This document shows positions 5,750 through 6,904 of a stretch of 6,904 nucleotides of DNA, piece by piece. Origin of the DNA: Campylobacterales bacterium (lineage in GTDB: Bacteria; Campylobacterota; Campylobacteria; Campylobacterales; QNZT01). The notes under the pieces are model-generated. The model saw nothing but the letters and a program-made list of their open reading frames with translations, had not been told where the DNA came from and searched no databases. Position numbers and translations under genes: made by a program. The stretch's first letter is position 1. Each line of letters starts with the position of its first letter. The stretch covers positions 1 through 6,904 of the forward strand of contig WGAE01000025.1 of the NCBI GenBank assembly GCA_015489185.1, read 5' to 3'.

Positions 5750-6121
5750 TTAAAAATGAAACTCCTCTTGTTTAAGTTTTCTTCGTAATAGATTCAATCC
5801 CTTTTGTACGGCAGGGAATCTAATCAGTTTGCGTAGCCATCTATCTTTGTGCGGAAAATCCGCGACAATAAGTCCGATGATGATTGTCAAAACTCCTTGC
5901 CCAGGCAGAATAAGCATTATAATTCCGGCAAGAATCAGAGCAAAACCTAAAATATTTCGGATTGTTTTACAAATAAAATGGAGGTTTGGATAACGATTTG
6001 GATCGATCAGATGACGGTGATGACGGGGGTGTTGAAAAAAGTCGGCAGGAAGTTTTGCGATAAACCATACAACACCCAAAACAGAGAGCAATGCAAAAAG
6101 CAATGATAGTGTCGTGATCAT
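5750..6121 (-). CDS. Small membrane protein, PGPGW-like
   Basis: A 123-residue protein starting at the ATG at 6121-6119. Helix 1 is at residues 2-23 (ITTLSLLFALLSVLGVVWFI). Then comes a polar, His-rich stretch (HPRHHRH), then a second membrane region around NILGFALILAGIIMLILPGQGVL and the following GLIVADFP. It ends in a basic tail (LRKLIRFPAVQKGLNLLRRK). LPGQG followed by a hydrophobic helix and DFP resembles the PGPGW family of uncharacterised membrane proteins; this is a by-eye match. Start choice: the frame is open to 6178, but only the Met at 6121 has a Shine-Dalgarno (AGAGGG, 6132-6127), and the longer form would run through the promoter of the divergent gene. Its stop codon lies two bases from the tRNA-Ala 3' end on the opposite strand. 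Function unknown. Confidence 0.8.
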   Translation of the reverse strand: MITTLSLLFALLSVLGVVWFIAKLPADFFQHPRHHRHLIDPNRYPNLHFICKTIRNILGFALILAGIIMLILPGQGVLTIIIGLIVADFPHKDRWLRKLIRFPAVQKGLNLLRRKLKQEEFHF

Positions 6122-6126
6122 GCTAA

Positions 6127-6132
6127 CCCTCT
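6127..6132 (-). promoter_or_regulatory. Ribosome binding site AGAGGG deciding the start at 6121
   Basis: On the minus strand AGAGGG stands five bases before the ATG at 6121. No such site precedes the alternative upstream Met at 6178. Confidence 0.7.
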
Positions 6133-6156
6133 TTTCTTCTTCGCCCTCTGCGGATA

Positions 6157-6165
6157 TGGTAAAAT
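6157..6165 (+). promoter_or_regulatory. Extended -10 promoter of the CYTH-CHAD gene
   Basis: TGGTAAAAT matches the element before the chorismate mutase gene. It predicts a start near 6172 and a leader of about 21 nt. The reverse strand of the same block reads TATTTT, a possible -10 for the divergent membrane protein gene, so the two promoters may overlap in this 71-bp spacer. Confidence 0.55.
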
Positions 6166-6192
6166 ATGGCAACTTCAAATCGGAAAATTATT

Positions 6193-6904
6193 ATGCTCGA
6201 AATCGAACGAAAATACCTTCTGAAACCGGATGTACTCTCACTGGTACAAAGCTACTGCATCAAATCTCTTTCGATTGAACAGTATTATACCAAAGTCACG
6301 TCAGAGATGAGTGTGCGGTATCGTCGTTGTGGGGAAGATTATTTTAAAACGGTGAAGAAAGGGAACGGTGGTATACGTGAGGAGAAAGAGAAGCCTGTTT
6401 CACGGCATCAGTATCGTAAAAATATGTACCGGCGTATCGGTTCGGTGATTTCGAAAAACCGGTGTTGGATGGAAATTGACGGAACAATCTTCAGTCTGGA
6501 TAGTTACGACGGTATGTTACGCGGGCTTTATCTGCTGGAAGTGGAGTTTCCCGATGAAAAATCGTTTGAAAGTTTTACATTACCGGAACTGCTAAGCTTC
6601 TATGTGGTCAAAGAGGTGACTGACGATGAAGTGTATAAAAATAAAAATCTGGCGCTTTTCGGTTTACCGGTACAGACAGATACCGCTTCGGAAATACTAA
6701 AGGAAAAGTTGTCGGTATTATATGACAGAATGCAAACAGTTCATGAAGCGCTTTTGCACAATCTTGATGATGAAGAGGCGTTGCACCGTTTTCGTGTAGC
6801 GGTGCGTACTTCCGTCTCTTTGCTTGGAAGTTGCCGGCTAGTTTGTGATGAAAAAGTCTGTTTAGCGCAGCGGCAAAACCTGAAAACGCTGATTGATATG
6901 ACCA
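6193..6904 (+). CDS. CYTH-CHAD protein, predicted inorganic triphosphatase (C-terminus beyond window)
   Basis: My translation gives 237 residues, open to the window end. The CYTH domain (about 1-160) begins with the signature EIERK (E3, E5, K7). It continues with VRYRR (41-45), FKTVKKG (51-57), IREEKEKP (61-68), a WMEIDGTIFSLDSY strand pair (92-105), LLEVEFP (114-120) and KEVTDDEVYKN (140-150). These charged residues line the tunnel that holds triphosphate and metal in this superfamily. Full CYTH-CHAD proteins such as E. coli YgiF hydrolyse inorganic tripolyphosphate; CHAD domains bind polyphosphate. Here CHAD begins near residue 165, and its motif helix is at 198-211 (HRFRVAVRTSVSLL), keeping H198, R201, V202 and R205 but with T206 and V208 where the usual HxxRVxxRRxR pattern has Arg. 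Most of CHAD lies outside the window. The ribosome site is weak (CGGAA, 6181-6185). The CYTH assignment is secure; substrate is inferred. Confidence 0.92.
   Translation, partial: MLEIERKYLLKPDVLSLVQSYCIKSLSIEQYYTKVTSEMSVRYRRCGEDYFKTVKKGNGGIREEKEKPVSRHQYRKNMYRRIGSVISKNRCWMEIDGTIFSLDSYDGMLRGLYLLEVEFPDEKSFESFTLPELLSFYVVKEVTDDEVYKNKNLALFGLPVQTDTASEILKEKLSVLYDRMQTVHEALLHNLDDEEALHRFRVAVRTSVSLLGSCRLVCDEKVCLAQRQNLKTLIDMT

Noticed and set aside
6122..6178. Longer start (19 extra residues) for the PGPGW-like protein
   Set aside because: No ribosome site at 6178, the extension is charged and precedes a natural N-terminal membrane helix, and it overlaps the divergent promoter.
1..6904. Mobile element, CRISPR array, phage or defence island
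   Set aside because: No transposase, integrase, regular spacer-repeat array or terminal inverted repeats; the tRNA-Ala gene has no attachment-site duplication within the window.

Overview
The window looks like an ordinary chromosomal segment from a member of the Campylobacterota (Epsilonproteobacteria), probably a free-living, Sulfurimonas/Sulfuricurvum/Sulfurovum-like organism. This rests on the sequence style of DnaG, on dnaG being followed by a PP-loop ATPase gene instead of rpoD, and on promoters with a clear TATAAT-type -10 box but no good -35 box. The genus is inference.

Layout. Positions 1-723 (minus) hold the first 241 codons of an Amt/AmtB ammonium transporter; its C-terminus lies outside the window. 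A 159-bp divergent spacer follows, then a small stand-alone AroQ-type chorismate mutase (883-1176, plus) closed by an intrinsic terminator. Next comes an exported protein made of seven near-identical-length 52-residue repeats, predicted to be a seven-bladed beta-propeller (1288-2508, plus).

Positions 2582-5636 (plus) form a tight, probably co-transcribed block: dnaG primase; a PP-loop thiouridylase-like protein with an NFACT-R-like C-terminal region, overlapping dnaG by 23 bp; and two small membrane proteins of unknown function joined by an ATGA overlap. The dnaG -10 box lies so close to the ATG that the mRNA is predicted to be leaderless. Just upstream of it are short repeats that can form two competing hairpins.

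A tRNA-Ala(GGC) gene with its own extended -10 promoter occupies 5672-5747. Two bases later it meets the 3' end of a convergent small membrane protein gene (5750-6121, minus, PGPGW-like). From 6193 to the window end (plus) runs a divergently transcribed CYTH-CHAD gene, complete for CYTH and cut inside CHAD.

How the parts fit: nitrogen uptake (Amt), aromatic/chorismate metabolism, replication priming (DnaG), likely tRNA thiolation, tRNA-Ala supply and phosphate/polyphosphate chemistry (CYTH-CHAD) are housekeeping functions. I see no mobile element, CRISPR array, phage gene or defence system. The points most worth a second look are the leaderless dnaG start with its upstream repeats, the PP-loop/NFACT-R protein coupled to primase, the regular propeller protein, and the altered CHAD signature. 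No stretch over 300 bp lacks a gene.
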